64,000 nt of DNA, from NCBI RefSeq assembly GCF_002975275.1, contig NZ_PCOQ01000010.1, positions 124,001-188,000 on the forward strand. The letters are read 5' to 3'. Both the position numbers and the translations under genes were made by a program. The stretch comes from Achromobacter sp. MYb9. GTDB lineage: Bacteria > Pseudomonadota > Gammaproteobacteria > Burkholderiales > Burkholderiaceae_B. Within the stretch, counting starts at the first letter, position 1. Each line of letters begins with the position of its first letter. Below, in pieces: positions 34,476-43,627 of this stretch. The notes beneath the pieces were generated by a model. That model saw nothing but the letters and a program-made list of their open reading frames with translations. It was not told the DNA's origin and searched no databases.

Positions 34476-35192
34476 TTGCCGCACCTCCCGATGGCCGATG
34501 TTCCCAACCGCCTGCTCGACGCCTTGCCCAACCGAGAACGGCCTCGATTGCTGGATCGCTTCGAGTCCGTCGACCTGGTCTTCGGACAATGTCTGCTTCA
34601 GCCGGGCGACCGCATCAACGACGTCTACTTCCCCAGCGGGGGCTATATCTCCCTGATCCTGCCGCAGACGCGCGGCGCTTCGCTGGAAGTGGGGCTGGTC
34701 GGCAATGAAGGGATGTGGAGCGTCGACGTTCCATTGGGCGCCGATACCTCGCAGCTCCGCGCAGTCGTGCAGGGAGCAGGGTCCGCGTTGCGCATGAAAG
34801 CGGATTTGTTCCGACGGGAACTGGACGCCAGCGCCGCGCTGCGCGACCTGATCAGCCGATATACCGTCGTCATCCTGCAGCAACTCGCCCAGGCCGCGGC
34901 CTGCATGCATTCCCATGTGCTCGAGGGCAGGCTTGCGCGCTGGTTGCTGATGACGCAAGACCGCGCGCACTCAGGCAGCTTTCACCTCACTCATGAATAT
35001 CTGGCCTATATGCTAGGTGTGCGAAGGGTCGGCGTGACGGTGGCTGCCTCGGCCCTGCAGCATCGCAAGCTGATCGCGTATCGCCGCGGAAATATCGAGA
35101 TCTTGAACAGGCCAGGCCTGGAGCAGGCGGCGTGCGATTGCTACGCCGCAGACCAGTTCAGCTATGGCCAACTCACGAGGTGGCCCCATTAA
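34476..35192 (+). CDS. Crp/Fnr-family transcriptional regulator (copy 2)
   Basis: This is a 238-residue paralogue of the preceding gene with the same layout. The beta-roll contains GQCLLQPGDRINDVYFPSGG, VGLVGNEGMWSVDVPLGA and RMKADLFRRELD. The winged helix contains LTHEYLAYMLGVRRVGVTVAASALQHRKLIAYRRGNIEIL. Both copies share the VGNEG turn and the YMLGVRR/NMLGVRR recognition helix, so they may bind related sites. The TTG at 34476 has GGAG 7 bases upstream; the ATG at 34491 is the alternative. Proteins of this type often sit beside stress genes, but no partner is evident here. Confidence 0.83.
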   Translation: MPHLPMADVPNRLLDALPNRERPRLLDRFESVDLVFGQCLLQPGDRINDVYFPSGGYISLILPQTRGASLEVGLVGNEGMWSVDVPLGADTSQLRAVVQGAGSALRMKADLFRRELDASAALRDLISRYTVVILQQLAQAAACMHSHVLEGRLARWLLMTQDRAHSGSFHLTHEYLAYMLGVRRVGVTVAASALQHRKLIAYRRGNIEILNRPGLEQAACDCYAADQFSYGQLTRWPH

Positions 35193-35333
35193 GATCCGGA
35201 GGGACAAAATTGGTTCATTGATTTTGTTGGCCGACTGCCATCCAAAACGGAAGCGCGACATCCGTTAGTTGCGCCTTGGGGGAACCCCTCGCCACGCTTG
35301 AACGGGAGAGTTTTGCGCTTCGGGGCCGTCGTC

Positions 35334-35576
35334 TCAGTGGGCCGGCTCGCTTGAGTGCGTCTTGAACCATCCCAGCGCGTCTAGCAGTTGTCGGCTCAGA
35401 TCCGCCGCTTGGTCCCTGTCGAGAACGAAAACGAAGATGTTCGGCGCCGCCGCCGGTGCGTCGACTGTCAAGGGGGTGTGCTGGAGGCGCATGATGATTG
35501 CGTTAAGTGTTCCGTCCAATACTCCGATGTCGAAACCGACGGCGCGGCCTATGTTGGTGTCCGGATTTTTCTTCAT
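35334..35576 (-). CDS. Small BssS-like protein
   Basis: This is an 80-residue protein: MKKNPDTNIGRAVGFDIGVL, then DGTLNAIIMRLQHTP, then APNIFVFVLDRDQAADLSRQL and LDALGWFKTH. The order 'G-D-I-G-V-L-D ... M-R-L ... hydrophobic strand ... R-D-Q-A' recalls BssS-type biofilm regulators of enteric bacteria, but the resemblance is by eye. The start has good N-terminal character (MKKN). It lies alone, convergent with the Crp/Fnr pair. The coding call is fairly firm because the sequence has regular secondary-structure patterning; the function is tentative. Confidence 0.6.
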   Translation of the reverse strand: MKKNPDTNIGRAVGFDIGVLDGTLNAIIMRLQHTPLTVDAPAAAPNIFVFVLDRDQAADLSRQLLDALGWFKTHSSEPAH

Positions 35577-35720
35577 GAGTGTCTCCGGAGTGGTCCCCGC
35601 GAATACTCACGTTAGCACTCCGCACACCGACAAGGAATAGTCATCCTGCGCCGGGCCAGGTAGCCCGAGCAGTGTGGGTTGAGGACCCCGCGCGTCCTGT
35701 GCGAAGCGGGTCTTCGCCCT

Positions 35721-35894
35721 TCAGTTTAAGCGCCCCGGTTCGCCCAGACGGCATTCAATCGCCAGTACTACGGTCCCATCAGGCCTTTCATGCTTACAGG
35801 GATGAAACCTGTAATGCTGCTCGATGAGATGGGTGATCCCGCTAGCGCTTACGGCGACGAGTTTCATAGCCGGGTTTGTGTGGATTGTCGCCAT
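35721..35894 (-). CDS. Small hypothetical protein (57 residues)
   Basis: The minus-strand ORF encodes MATIHTNPAMKLVAVSASGI, then THLIEQHYRFHPCKHERPDG, then TVVLAIECRLGEPGRLN. GGAG lies 8 bases before the ATG, and composition and patterning (alternating strands, charged loop) look genuine. A 27-codon ORF beginning MLNILSMELRHGD in another frame overlaps its start and has its own good AGGAG site, so the two could be coupled. No family is recognised. Confidence 0.45.
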   Translation of the reverse strand: MATIHTNPAMKLVAVSASGITHLIEQHYRFHPCKHERPDGTVVLAIECRLGEPGRLN

Positions 35895-36045
35895 GACGCA
35901 GCTCCATTGAAAGGATGTTGAGCATCTTTTCTCCTCATTGCCTCATTCGCGCGGTATCGAGGACCGCGTGCAATTCCCTTAAAGCCACCACACACTACGC
36001 ACCCTCTGGGTGCGGTCGTCTCTTTGATTTTTTTTGGATTTTTAG

Positions 36046-36100
36046 ACATGTGTGAGACACGTGTGGGACATACATGAGACACGAATGAGACAACGTTGAG
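36046..36100. repeat. Five imperfect 11-bp tandem repeats
   Basis: Five consecutive 11-base units share the pattern ACANNNNTGAG: ACATGTGTGAG, ACACGTGTGGG, ACATACATGAG, ACACGAATGAG and ACAACGTTGAG (36046, 36057, 36068, 36079, 36090). The spacing is one helical turn, as expected for an array of protein-binding sites. No integrase or replication gene is adjacent. Confidence 0.7.
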
Positions 36101-36229
36101 AAGCAAGCACGATGGCACCCTCGAACCCGGCTTATTTTGCCGTCTTTGGATGGGGCTCAATCAGGTTACGCCGTTGAAATGAGATAGAGAGATATTTGGT
36201 TCGTCTAGACCGGCTTAATCGCACTACAC

Positions 36230-36249
36230 CTCGGGTGGCGAGCTTTTTT
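36230..36249 (+). terminator. Weak intrinsic terminator candidate
   Basis: CTCG-GGTGG-CGAG is followed by CTTTTTT. The stem is only four base pairs (a competing CACC-TCG-GGTG hairpin overlaps it), so efficiency is doubtful. It could stop transcription entering the aspartate operon from upstream. Confidence 0.3.
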
Positions 36250-36494
36250 CCTTCCAATCCGACCCCGGAAAACTATGGTGTTTGTCCGATGCGAACGCAG
36301 TATATTCACTTGCACTGCACGGATCACGTGGCTGTTGAGACGCCCGCTCGCGGGTAAATTTCGATGGGGGCAGGCCATCGTCGGATGCCGGCCGGGGCGT
36401 TTACGGTGCGTTAATAGCATTTCGTTTGTTTGGCTGGTTCGAGTCACGCAAAACCCTGTTTCATTGACCGTAGTATCCATACTCGGAGACCACA

Positions 36495-38105
36495 ATGAAA
36501 ACCCGCGATACGTCTCATCTGGCAAGTCTTTCCCCGTTTGAACTGAAAGACGAGCTGATCAAATTGGCAGGAAGCGTCACCAACAGGCTGATGCTGAACG
36601 CCGGCAGGGGAAATCCGAACTTCCTCGCCACAATCCCCCGTCACGGTTTTTGGCAGCTTGGACTTTTTGCGATGGTCGAGTCCGAGCGGTCGTTTTCCTA
36701 TCTTGCCGAAGGCGTGGGCGGGTTCCCGCGGCGGGCGGGCATCGAAGAACGCTTCGACCTGTTTGCGCGCAGCCACGCCGACGTTCCGGGCGTGAAATTC
36801 CTCGCGAGCGCCGTGTCATTCGTGCGGGACCAGCTTGGACTGGATGCAGGCGATTTTCTGTACGAAATGTGCGCCGGCATCCTGGCCTGCAGCTATCCCG
36901 TGCCGGATCGGATGCTGAAGCTGTCGGAAGAAATCGTGAAGCAGTACATCCGGAAAGAAATGATAGGCAGCCATCCGTTCGGCGGCGATTTCGACCTGTA
37001 TGCCGTCGAGGGCGGCACGGCGGCCATGACCTACCTGTTCAACTCGATGAAGATCAACCACCTGTTGAAGGCGGGCGACGTCATTGCGTTGGGCAAGCCG
37101 ATCTTCACGCCTTACATCGAAATCCCGGAGCTGTCGGAGTTCGGCCTGGCTGAGTTGGCCATCGACGCGGACGGCGCAAACGGCTGGCAATACCCGGAAA
37201 AGGAACTGGACAAGCTGCGCGACCCGAAGGTCAAGGCGTTTTTCCTGGTGAACCCCAGCAATCCGCCCTCGGTCAAGGTCAGCGACAAGAGTCTTGAATA
37301 CCTGGCAAGCATCGTCAAGGACCGGCCCGATCTGATCCTGCTGACGGACGACGTGTATGGCACCTTCGCGGACAACTTTGTTTCGCTCTTTGCGATGTGC
37401 CCGCGCAACACGCTGCTTGTCTACTCGTACTCGAAGTACTTTGGCGCGACGGGCTGGCGCCTGGGCGTGATCGCCGCGGACAAATCCAATGTGTTTGACG
37501 AAAAGATTGCGCAGCTACCACAGGAAGAGCGCGATGGCTTGAACAAACGCTACGCATCGATCACCACCGAGCCGGAAAAGCTTCCCTTCATTGACCGCAT
37601 CGTGGCGGACAGCCGCACCGTGGCGCTCAACCACACGGCGGGCCTGTCCACCCCCCAGCAGGTGCAGATGGTGCTGTTCTCGCTTTTTTCCCTCATGGAT
37701 ACCGCCGAAAACTACAAGAACGCCATGAAGCGGCTGATTCGCGGACGCAAGGCGGCGCTGTATCGCGGGATGGGTGCCGCGCCGGGTGAGGTGGATGAGA
37801 ACGTGGTCGATTACTACACGCTGCTGGATGTGGAGCACATGAGCCGGGAGGTCGGCCCCGATTTCGTTAAATGGCTGCTGGCCTCGATCAAGCCGCACGA
37901 AATGCTGTTCAGGCTGGCCGAGGAGGCGGGCGTGGTTCTGCTGCCGGGCATGGGATTCGGGACGCAGCACCCGTCTGGCCGCGTGTCGCTTGCCAATCTG
38001 AATGAGCAGGACTACGTGAAGATCGGCCAGTGCGTGCGCAGGCTGCGCGATGAGTATCTGGAGCGGTACCGGCAACAGAATGGCGGCGCGGCCACGTCAA
38101 GTTGA
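36495..38105 (+). CDS. asdA: Aspartate 4-decarboxylase / aspartate aminotransferase (PLP)
   Basis: This is a 536-residue fold-type I PLP enzyme matching bifunctional L-aspartate beta-decarboxylases, which convert aspartate to alanine and CO2. Marks are NRLMLNAGRGNPNFLATIPRHGFW, GGFPRRAGIEERF, FFLVNPSNPPSVK, LTDDVYGTF and the PLP-lysine motif YSYSKYFGATGWRLG (Lys314). GGTQHPSGRVSLANL-like residues near the end (FGTQHPSGRVSLANLNE) form the carboxylate-binding region. GGAG lies 6 bases before the ATG. It is the first gene of a unit with the AspT exchanger (58 bases later). Together they consume a cytoplasmic proton and create a proton-motive force when aspartate is exchanged for alanine. Confidence 0.93.
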   Translation: MKTRDTSHLASLSPFELKDELIKLAGSVTNRLMLNAGRGNPNFLATIPRHGFWQLGLFAMVESERSFSYLAEGVGGFPRRAGIEERFDLFARSHADVPGVKFLASAVSFVRDQLGLDAGDFLYEMCAGILACSYPVPDRMLKLSEEIVKQYIRKEMIGSHPFGGDFDLYAVEGGTAAMTYLFNSMKINHLLKAGDVIALGKPIFTPYIEIPELSEFGLAELAIDADGANGWQYPEKELDKLRDPKVKAFFLVNPSNPPSVKVSDKSLEYLASIVKDRPDLILLTDDVYGTFADNFVSLFAMCPRNTLLVYSYSKYFGATGWRLGVIAADKSNVFDEKIAQLPQEERDGLNKRYASITTEPEKLPFIDRIVADSRTVALNHTAGLSTPQQVQMVLFSLFSLMDTAENYKNAMKRLIRGRKAALYRGMGAAPGEVDENVVDYYTLLDVEHMSREVGPDFVKWLLASIKPHEMLFRLAEEAGVVLLPGMGFGTQHPSGRVSLANLNEQDYVKIGQCVRRLRDEYLERYRQQNGGAATSS

Positions 38106-38163
38106 AAGTGCCGGACCTGCATGACACGGAGCTTTCTATCAGGGCAGCGTCAAGGAGAGAGTC

Positions 38164-39852
38164 ATGAGCTGGTTTGTTACTACGCTGAAAGCCTATCCCG
38201 AAATCGCCATCTTTCTGGCCTTGGGTATTGGCTATTGGGTCGGGGGCAAGAGCTACAAGGGATTCAGCCTTGGCGCCGTGACGTCGACCCTGCTGGTCGC
38301 GATTGTCATCGGCATTCTCGGGGTCAAGATCTCCCCCAACGTGAAGTCGGTGTTCTTCCTGATGTTCCTGTTTGCCGTCGGCTACGGGGTGGGTCCGCAG
38401 TTCGTGCGCGGCATTGCCAAGGATGGACTGCCGCAGGCGATCTTTGCAGTGATCATGGCGCTCCTGTCGTTGGGGGCCGCGGTCATCGCGGCGATGCTCG
38501 CGGGATACGACCTGGGGTCCGCGGCCGGGCTCTTCGCGGGCTCGCAAACCATCTCGGCTTCGATGGGCCTGGCAACCGATGCGATCAACCGCCTTGGACG
38601 AACGCCAGAGGAAACCCAGGCGCTGCTGGACGCGATGCCGATCGCCTACGCCGTCACGTACATCTTCGGCACGGTGGGCTCGGCGATCATCCTGGCGCAG
38701 ATTGGCCCCAAAATGCTTGGCATCGACCTGGTGGCGGCATGCAAGGCGTATGAGCAGAAACTTGGGGCGGGGCAGGGCGCGGCGGACGCGACCCATTGGT
38801 ACGAGTTCGAGGTCCGCGCGTACGCCATCGCGGACAACAGCCCATTCATCGGCAGGACCGTGGGGGAAATCGAGGCCGGCACGCCTGCCGGCGTCCGCGC
38901 GTTCGTGGAGCGGATACGGCGGGGCGGCAAGCTCATCGAAGCGGACCAGGCGACCGTCATCGAGGCCGGGGACATCGTCGCGGTGGGCGGCAAGCGCGAC
39001 CAGATGATCGCGCGGCTGGGCCCCAGCGGCCGCGAAGTCGAAGACGCCGAACTGCTCGACATCAAGACGGAAGGCGTCGACATCTACGTCTCTAACAAGA
39101 CCGTGGACGGCAAGCCGCTGGAGGAATTGGCGCATTGGCCCGGCGCGCGCGGGGTGTTTCTGAAAAAGATCCGGCGCGGCCCGACCGAGACCGCGATTCC
39201 CGTCCTGCCCAAGACCCAACTGTTCCGGGGCGATGTCATCACCGTTGTCGGCCGGACCCAGGACATCAATGCGGCTGCCAAGAACCTGGGTTACATCGAC
39301 CGCCCCACGACAGTGACGGACGTTGCCTTTGTGTCGCTGGCCATCACCATCGGCGCCCTTCTCGGCGCCATCGTGATCAACGTCAGCGGCATCCCGCTCA
39401 CGATTTCCACGGCGGGCGGCGCGCTGATCGCCGGCATCGTGTTCGGCTGGTTCCGTGCCATCCATCCCACGTTTGGCCGCATTCCCGAACCCACGTTGTG
39501 GTTCATGAATTCGGTGGGGCTGAACGTGTTCATCGCGGTCGTCGGCATTTCGGCGGGGCCGGGCTTTGTGGCCGGATTGCAAAAGCTGGGGATCAGTCTC
39601 TTTCTGTGGGGGATCTTCGCGACTACGATCCCGCTGGTGCTTGGCATGTTCATCGCCAAGTATGTCTTCCGCTTCGATCCCGCCTTGATTCTGGGCATAT
39701 GCGCGGGTTCGCGCACCACCACCGCGGCGCTCGGCATGGTGTGCGAGACTGCCAAGAGCCAGGTGCCGGGGCTGGGATACACGGTGACCTACGCCGTCGG
39801 CAATACCTTGCTGACGATCTGGGGGATGGTGGTGATCATGATTCTTGCGTAA
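38164..39852 (+). CDS. aspT: Aspartate-alanine antiporter AspT
   Basis: This is a 562-residue transporter of the aspartate:alanine exchanger family. Two clusters of hydrophobic helices (residues 10-185 and 380-560) flank a cytoplasmic region with two RCK_C/TrkA-C domains (about 210-375: [43 protein letters not shown]). Family marks are [34 protein letters not shown] and [25 protein letters not shown] precedes the ATG. It lies between asdA and a large decarboxylase, all on the plus strand with gaps of 58 and 62 bases, so one transcript is likely. Confidence 0.93.
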   Translation: MSWFVTTLKAYPEIAIFLALGIGYWVGGKSYKGFSLGAVTSTLLVAIVIGILGVKISPNVKSVFFLMFLFAVGYGVGPQFVRGIAKDGLPQAIFAVIMALLSLGAAVIAAMLAGYDLGSAAGLFAGSQTISASMGLATDAINRLGRTPEETQALLDAMPIAYAVTYIFGTVGSAIILAQIGPKMLGIDLVAACKAYEQKLGAGQGAADATHWYEFEVRAYAIADNSPFIGRTVGEIEAGTPAGVRAFVERIRRGGKLIEADQATVIEAGDIVAVGGKRDQMIARLGPSGREVEDAELLDIKTEGVDIYVSNKTVDGKPLEELAHWPGARGVFLKKIRRGPTETAIPVLPKTQLFRGDVITVVGRTQDINAAAKNLGYIDRPTTVTDVAFVSLAITIGALLGAIVINVSGIPLTISTAGGALIAGIVFGWFRAIHPTFGRIPEPTLWFMNSVGLNVFIAVVGISAGPGFVAGLQKLGISLFLWGIFATTIPLVLGMFIAKYVFRFDPALILGICAGSRTTTAALGMVCETAKSQVPGLGYTVTYAVGNTLLTIWGMVVIMILA

Positions 39853-39914
39853 ACACACTGCGAGCCCCGGCCGCGTGGCCAGTGGGGCTTGCGACAAACC
39901 ATCCGGGGACTGCC

Positions 39915-42710
39915 ATGGCGACCGAGACATACGAGGGGCAAAACCTTGACCATCTGTTCTCCATCTCGGCCGCAAGGCTGGACCGATGGCGCGAGCTGAA
40001 CGCCAAGGCCCAGACCTGGGCCGCCGAAATGCGCAGCGGCAAGGGCGCGGGCGGGGCCGGCCCGGTGCAGGAGGCTTTGAACGCCCTGCGACCGATGGAG
40101 AGCTACTTTGCGTATCCCGGCGTGCAGTTGCTGCGCACGCTGGACGACCGGATCGCCGACGGCGACGCGATTGGGGCCGCACGACTGGTGCTGCGCATGA
40201 GCAATGCGCTGCTGTCGGGCACTTACCGCTATGACGAAGGTGAGTGGGATGCGGCCGAGGATTCCGCGTCGCAGGGGGCCGACCGCACCCCGCCCGGGTT
40301 GGCGGGAAGCCTGGAAAGGCGGCCGTACTTCGAGGCGCTGTTCGTCAGCCCGGCACCACTGGCCCGCACTGCGGCGATATCCCGCGAAATACGGGAACTG
40401 CGCCGGCACGACGACACGATGGTCTACGAGCCCGTCATGGTGGGCAGCGTCGAGGACGCGCTGCTGGCGACCATCCTCAACGGCAAGCTCGAGGCAGTGG
40501 TCATCTATGACGGCATTCCGATTCCATCCAAGCACGATGCGTCGCTGCTGCGCGATTACCTGTCCGTCTACCAGCATCTGGACGCTACGGTGGACTCGCC
40601 GCGCGAGATAGGCGTGAAGCTGGCGCGCATGATTGCCAACATCCGTCCGGAGCTGGACATCTATCTGCTCACCGACCGGAAGGTGGAGCAACTTGCGGGC
40701 GACCCCAGCGCGTCGGCGATACGCCGTGTCTTCTATGAGGTCGAGGAACCCATGGAGGTGCACCTGAACATCCTGGAAGGCGTGCGGGATCGACAATCCT
40801 CGCCGCATTTCGACAATCTCAAGCAATATGCCGCCAAACCGATCAGCACCTTTCATGCGCTGCCCATCGCCCGCGGCAAGTCGATCATCAAGTCGAACTG
40901 GATCCGCGACTTCGGCGAATTCTATGGGTTGAACCTGTTCCTGGCGGAAACGTCCGCCACGACCGGGGGCCTGGACAGCATGCTGGAGCCGACTGGCAAC
41001 ATCAAGGTGGCCCAGGAGAAGTTCGCGCGCGCGGTCGGCGCGGACCATGTGTTCTTCGTGACGAACGGCACTTCAACGTCGAACAAGATGGTTTACCAGG
41101 CAGTGACCAAACCGGGCGACATCGTGATCGTGGACCGAAACTGCCACAAATCGCACCACTACGGCATGGTGCTGTCCGGCGCGCAACCGCGCTACGTCGA
41201 GGCCTTCCCGATGACGGAATACTCGATGTACGGCGCGGTTCCTCTGCGCACCGTCAAGCAGGCGTTGCTGGACCTGAAGGCGGCGGGGCGCCTGGACAAG
41301 GTGGCCATGGTCACCCTCACCAACTGCACTTTCGATGGCCATATCTACAATACCCGGCGTGTCATGGCTGAATGCCTGGCCATCAAGCCGGACCTGATCT
41401 TCCTGTGGGACGAAGCGTGGTTCGGGTTTGCGCGCTGGTCCCCGTTCCTGCGCATGCGCACCGCGATGGGGGCGGCGGCGGCATTGCAGGCGTGGCGGGA
41501 CGACCCGAAGGCGCAGGAGGCCTGGGATGCGCAGTGCCGGGAACTCGGGGAAGATCTGGACCCCAATGATCCACGCCTGCTGGACCGGAAGCTGACGCCC
41601 AACCCGAAGAAGATGCGGATACGGGTCTACGAAACGGACTCCGTGCACAAGTCGATGTCCAGCCTGCGGCAAGGGTCCATCGTCGCCGTGCGCGACGAAG
41701 ATTACGAGCACCACGTGTCGGCGTTTCGCGAGGCCGTGTTCATCCATGCGTCGACGTCGCCCAATGCGCAGATCATCGCGTCGCTGGACGTTGCGCGCCG
41801 GCAAATGGAGCTGGAGGGATACGAGTTGGTCATGCGCGCCATCGAAGTCGCGCTGGCCATCCGCCGCGAAGTCGCGAATCATCCGCTGATCTCCAAATAC
41901 TTCAGTGTGCTGGGCGCCGACAAGATGATTCCGGAGGAGTTTCGGGCGTCGGGTTTTAAGGACTTCCTTGCCCCCGGCACGAACTGGCTCACGGCCGCCA
42001 AGGCGCTCAAAGACGACGAATTCTGCCTCGACCCCACGCGGCTGACGCTGGTGTGCGGGACGGCCGGCTACGACGGCACTACGTTCAAGAACCTGCTGGC
42101 CTCGCGCTACAACATCCAGCTCAACAAGACGTCGCGCAACAGCGTGCTGCTGCAAAGCAATATCAACAACACGCGTAGCGACGTCGCGTCGCTTATCAAA
42201 GTGCTGCTGGAGATTTCCCAAGGAATAGAAGCGAGGTTGAAGGAGACAGGTGAAGCCGGTAGGACAGCTTTCGCAGAGAAAGTCGCAAGCCTGATGGACG
42301 ATGTGCCGAATTTGCCCAACTTCAGCCGGTTTCACGACGGTTATCGCGACGATCCCGGCAGCATCACGCCCGAAGGCAACGTGCGCGCCGCCTTCTTCGC
42401 GGCCTACAACGAAGACGACTGCGAATACCTCCCCCTCGCCAGTCCGATACTTGACGAACGCTTGGTGGATGGGCCGGACTTGGTATCTGCAAATTTCGTG
42501 ATTCCCTACCCTCCCGGGTTTCCCATCATGGTTCCGGGGCAGATCATCGACGCCCATACCATAGCGTTCATGCGTAAGCTCGACGTGAAGGAGATACATG
42601 GCTACAACGCGTCGCGGGGGATAAAGCTGATCAAAGCCATCCGTGACCGGAACGTCATCGTGGCCCCGCCCGGACTCATCGTCCCAGGCACGGGGGAATT
42701 CCGGGAGTAA
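39915..42710 (+). CDS. Orn/Lys/Arg decarboxylase-family PLP enzyme, large form
   Basis: This is a 931-residue fold-type I PLP protein. The N-terminal 300 residues are a non-catalytic region with a response-regulator-like part (AVVIYDGIPIPSKHDASLLRDY). The central domain carries LNLFLAETSATTGGLDSMLEPTG, FFVTNGTSTSNKMVYQA, DRNCHKSHHYGMVLSGA, FLWDEAWFGFA and the PLP-lysine motif TDSVHKSMSSLRQGS (Lys579). The C-terminal domain has PYPPGFPIMVPGQ. This matches the acid-stress decarboxylase family, but the substrate (ornithine, lysine, arginine or another amino acid) is not evident. Its place directly after asdA-aspT suggests a shared role in amino-acid decarboxylation and pH control. The upstream open frame from 39135 is antisense-like sequence inside aspT. 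Confidence 0.88.
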   Translation: MATETYEGQNLDHLFSISAARLDRWRELNAKAQTWAAEMRSGKGAGGAGPVQEALNALRPMESYFAYPGVQLLRTLDDRIADGDAIGAARLVLRMSNALLSGTYRYDEGEWDAAEDSASQGADRTPPGLAGSLERRPYFEALFVSPAPLARTAAISREIRELRRHDDTMVYEPVMVGSVEDALLATILNGKLEAVVIYDGIPIPSKHDASLLRDYLSVYQHLDATVDSPREIGVKLARMIANIRPELDIYLLTDRKVEQLAGDPSASAIRRVFYEVEEPMEVHLNILEGVRDRQSSPHFDNLKQYAAKPISTFHALPIARGKSIIKSNWIRDFGEFYGLNLFLAETSATTGGLDSMLEPTGNIKVAQEKFARAVGADHVFFVTNGTSTSNKMVYQAVTKPGDIVIVDRNCHKSHHYGMVLSGAQPRYVEAFPMTEYSMYGAVPLRTVKQALLDLKAAGRLDKVAMVTLTNCTFDGHIYNTRRVMAECLAIKPDLIFLWDEAWFGFARWSPFLRMRTAMGAAAALQAWRDDPKAQEAWDAQCRELGEDLDPNDPRLLDRKLTPNPKKMRIRVYETDSVHKSMSSLRQGSIVAVRDEDYEHHVSAFREAVFIHASTSPNAQIIASLDVARRQMELEGYELVMRAIEVALAIRREVANHPLISKYFSVLGADKMIPEEFRASGFKDFLAPGTNWLTAAKALKDDEFCLDPTRLTLVCGTAGYDGTTFKNLLASRYNIQLNKTSRNSVLLQSNINNTRSDVASLIKVLLEISQGIEARLKETGEAGRTAFAEKVASLMDDVPNLPNFSRFHDGYRDDPGSITPEGNVRAAFFAAYNEDDCEYLPLASPILDERLVDGPDLVSANFVIPYPPGFPIMVPGQIIDAHTIAFMRKLDVKEIHGYNASRGIKLIKAIRDRNVIVAPPGLIVPGTGEFRE

Positions 42711-42796
42711 ACGGGCGCCGCAGCGCGATTTTTCCTTGCCGCGGGCCACAGCGCTACGCTGGAAATCCCGGGGCTCAAGCACCCAAGGAGCTTTTC

Positions 42797-43264
42797 ATGA
42801 AAAGGTTCATTAATTCCTCCATGGCCTTCGCGCTCTTAGGCCCTTGCCTGTCCGCCACCGCCCAGAACGTCACGGCACTCAAAGGCCAGTCGCCCGAACT
42901 CACTCAGCAGGACATCGCCGCATGCCAAGCCCAATCCGGCAACACGGCGAGCGCGAGCTCCGATACGCCTCAGGCGGGTGGCCGTGCGCGCGGCGCCGCG
43001 GCCGGTGCCGCGGCAGGCGCCGCCGTCGCGGGTGCGCGTGGCCATCAGCACGAAGAGGCGTATGACCGCATGGGCGACGACACCAAACAGGCGTACCGGC
43101 AGAACCAGGCGAAAGACGCCGCCGCGGCGGGCATGGTGGTGGGCGGGTCGCGGCAGCGGCAGGATCGGCGGCAGGACAGGGCAAACCAGTCGCCGCAGGC
43201 CACGAACGCGTCTTCAGCGTATGCCGATTGCATGCAGCAGCGCGGGTATCAAGTGGTGCCCTGA
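42797..43264 (+). CDS. Exported glycine-zipper-type protein
   Basis: This is a 155-residue protein with a signal peptide (MKRFINSSMAFALLGPCLSA, cut near TAQN). Two glycine/alanine-rich helical stretches, GRARGAAAGAAAGAAVAGARG and AAAAGMVVGGSRQRQDRR, have the small-residue spacing of glycine-zipper membrane segments. A Gln-rich region with YDRMGDDTKQAYRQNQAKD lies between them, and YADCMQQRGYQVVP forms the tail, which pairs with CQAQSG upstream as a possible disulfide. AAGGAG precedes the ATG. It lies 86 bases after the decarboxylase gene and may or may not share its transcript. The precise role is unknown; proteins of this type sit in the cell envelope. Confidence 0.78.
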   Translation: MKRFINSSMAFALLGPCLSATAQNVTALKGQSPELTQQDIAACQAQSGNTASASSDTPQAGGRARGAAAGAAAGAAVAGARGHQHEEAYDRMGDDTKQAYRQNQAKDAAAAGMVVGGSRQRQDRRQDRANQSPQATNASSAYADCMQQRGYQVVP

Positions 43265-43627
43265 ACGGGTGATCAGAAGGACTCGATCGTGCGCTGCTCC
43301 ATGCGCGCCGCGAAGCGCCGCTCTATCGAGCGAACTTTATGATGTCGTAAAGTCGTTCGCGTCCTCCTTCGTTTGGGACCAAATCTGAATTTAGCTGCTG
43401 CCCGCTTCCGAGCCAAAGCAGAAGTACACATTTTTTCCAGATGCACGAGTGCTAAGAGGTCTATTCCATCCGATCAATTGTTACCGCTTTCTCGGCAATT
43501 CGACTCTGTTGGTAGGCCGGGTTAGGCAGAATGTGCTCTACATATTGAATTAAGCCACGAGACGCAACTCGGTCGCGAGGGTTCGCATGACGAGAAAGCC
43601 ACACTGTTGCCTCGCTTCGGAGGTGCT
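43265..43627. other. Intergenic region, nothing recognised
   Basis: These 363 bases contain no convincing ORF, hairpin with a T tract, or RNA gene. The composition is AT-richer than flanking genes between about 43390 and 43560, which may hold the promoter of the lytic transglycosylase-like gene. GGAGG at 43618-43622 is that gene's ribosome-binding site. Confidence 0.45.

Larger units (their letters stand above)
35895..36494. other. Long intergenic region with hairpin and tandem repeats
   Basis: These 600 bases precede the aspartate decarboxylase gene. ORFs at 35864-36160 and 36205-36525 (minus) and 36275-36541 (plus) lack protein character. A perfect hairpin (CGCACCC-TCT-GGGTGCG, 35998-36014) is followed at a distance by a T-rich stretch. 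Five 11-bp tandem repeats lie at 36046-36100 and a weak terminator at 36230-36249. The promoter of the aspartate genes must lie in the last 200 bases but is not obvious. Confidence 0.5.

Noticed and set aside
36110-36142. tRNA 3'-end-like sequence (GGGTTCGAGGGTGCC on the minus strand)
   Set aside because: The T-stem does not pair and no anticodon or acceptor arm can be built, so it is not a tRNA or a clear attachment site.
39135-39914. N-terminal extension of the large decarboxylase frame
   Set aside because: It overlaps aspT in another frame; the enzyme's recognisable sequence starts at ATG 39915.
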